Shown here: piece by piece, positions 63,485-64,000 of the stretch | How the letters are laid out: each line of letters opens with the position of its first letter | Numbering within the stretch: position 1 is the stretch's first letter | Assembly: GCF_014196495.1 (NCBI RefSeq) | Contig: NZ_JACIDT010000004.1 | Span: 248,001 to 312,000, forward strand | Length of the DNA stretch: 64,000 nucleotides | From: Sphingobium jiangsuense | GTDB taxonomy: Bacteria; Pseudomonadota; Alphaproteobacteria; Sphingomonadales; Sphingomonadaceae | Direction of reading: 5' to 3' | Notes under the pieces: model-generated | What the model was told of the DNA's origin: nothing | What the model saw: only the letters and a program-made list of their open reading frames with translations | Databases searched by the model: none | Program-made: the position numbers and the translations under genes

Positions 63485-64000
63485 TCAGCCATAGCCCTGC
63501 CGCGCCCGGTAGACGGCGAAGCGCTCCTCCAGCCCGGCGCGGGTCAGGCCGAAATCCTCCGGCCGGTGCTTCGGCCCGCCGCCGCCGCTCCGGCGCGGAT
63601 GCGCGTCGAGCCAGGCGCGCATCGCGCCTTCCGTTTCGGCGGTCAGCTCCAGATCCAGCGCGTCATAGATGCGCCGGATCGTCCCCATCTGATCGCCGGT
63701 GAAGTCGCGGAAATCCACGTCTATGAAGCGGTTGGCGCTGGCCGACCGCACCGCATGGGCGCGCTCCAGCGCCTCGGCCCAGATCGCCGTTTCCCGCCGT
63801 CCCACCGCCGCCGGATCGGCCTTCGCCCCGCAAAAGGCGCGCCGCGCCGCATAGATGAGGTTGCTGACCGACGGCATCGCCTCCACCGGATCGCGATGGG
63901 TCTGGATCACCGTCGCGTCGGGAAAGACGGTCAGAACCTCGCGTAGCGAAAAGAGGTCGGTCGGGTTCTTCAGCAGCCAGCGCCGCCGGTCCCCCGCGCC
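63485..64000 (-). CDS. Sulfotransferase family protein, 5' part outside the window
   Basis: The last 171 residues or so of a minus-strand gene cut by the right edge. Segments RRWLLKNPTDLFSLREVL and FPDATVIQTHRDPVEAMPS match the region after the PAPS loop and the 3'-phosphate site of sulfotransferases. C-terminal GLTRAGLEERFAVYRARQG. Same family as the gene at 29418 (which has PHRDPVEVHPS at the equivalent place). Stop at 63485; the start is not visible. Confidence 0.82.
   Translation of the reverse strand, partial: GAGDRRRWLLKNPTDLFSLREVLTVFPDATVIQTHRDPVEAMPSVSNLIYAARRAFCGAKADPAAVGRRETAIWAEALERAHAVRSASANRFIDVDFRDFTGDQMGTIRRIYDALDLELTAETEGAMRAWLDAHPRRSGGGGPKHRPEDFGLTRAGLEERFAVYRARQGYG

Overview
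GC-rich DNA, almost certainly chromosomal or megaplasmid sequence from a sphingomonad-type alphaproteobacterium (Sphingobium, Novosphingobium or Sphingopyxis group). This placement is an inference from gene content, base composition and the intergenic palindromic repeats at 18200-18376; no rRNA or tRNA gene is present to fix it. The window holds about 60 genes with very short gaps (about 4 kb non-coding in total), no transposase, integrase, CRISPR array or structural RNA that I can recognise, and no clearly broken gene. It is one long catabolic island for a hydrophobic carbon skeleton whose identity the sequence does not reveal.

Layout, left to right. 1-7536: an EthD-like protein and two SDRs on minus, three SDRs on plus, a small tandem-repeat protein with a DMT-type exporter, and another SDR. 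7654-8640: AraC/GlxA-type regulator. 8643-12852 (minus): acyl-CoA dehydrogenase, Rieske oxygenase alpha subunit and 3-ketosteroid-dehydrogenase-like flavoprotein. 13076-18113 (plus): FadJ-like fusion, crotonase, 3-hydroxyacyl-CoA dehydrogenase and PhyH dioxygenase. 18412-22662 (minus): paired acyl-CoA dehydrogenases, enoyl-reductase-like MDR and IclR regulator. 22814-27078 (plus): second IclR regulator, CMD protein, acyl-CoA ligase, VOC protein and SDR. 27087-33097 (minus): second acyl-CoA dehydrogenase pair, sulfotransferase, DUF1214-like protein and APH-fold kinase. 33258-43068: SDR, GMC oxidoreductase, and an operon of SDR, aldehyde dehydrogenase, MFS transporter, ligase, epoxide hydrolase and crotonase. 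43279-47961: amidohydrolase, TauD-type dioxygenase, crotonase, MFS transporter. 47937-52752 (minus): P450, SDR, TesB thioesterase, NmrA protein, plus TetR. 52861-64000: D-aminoacylase-like amidohydrolase, Gfo/Idh protein, hydrolase, thiolase, an OYE operon, CoA-transferase and a second (partial) sulfotransferase.

How the parts fit (inference): oxygenases (Rieske, P450, PhyH, TauD) and flavoproteins functionalise the skeleton; SDRs, GMC oxidoreductase and aldehyde dehydrogenase oxidise alcohols to acids; two ligases and a CaiB-type transferase activate them as CoA thioesters; five acyl-CoA dehydrogenases, five crotonase-fold units, hydroxyacyl-CoA dehydrogenases and a thiolase shorten them. 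Ring-cleavage dioxygenases and the redox partners of the Rieske protein and the P450 are missing, so part of the pathway lies elsewhere.

The most interesting signal is not a gene. Seven separate promoter regions carry a 16-bp dyad, CATC-N8-GATG (better, CATCA-N6-YGATG), eight copies in all, two of them in tandem. They sit 51-97 bp upstream of start codons, and in the best cases 24 bp upstream of a recognisable -35 element. This looks like the operator of one transcription factor, probably an activator, that ties this scattered island into one regulon. A second element (GCGTTCGAA-N7/8-CGATTAT) links the divergent IclR promoters to the TauD/amidohydrolase promoter region, and a TetR-type operator lies at 52791-52810.
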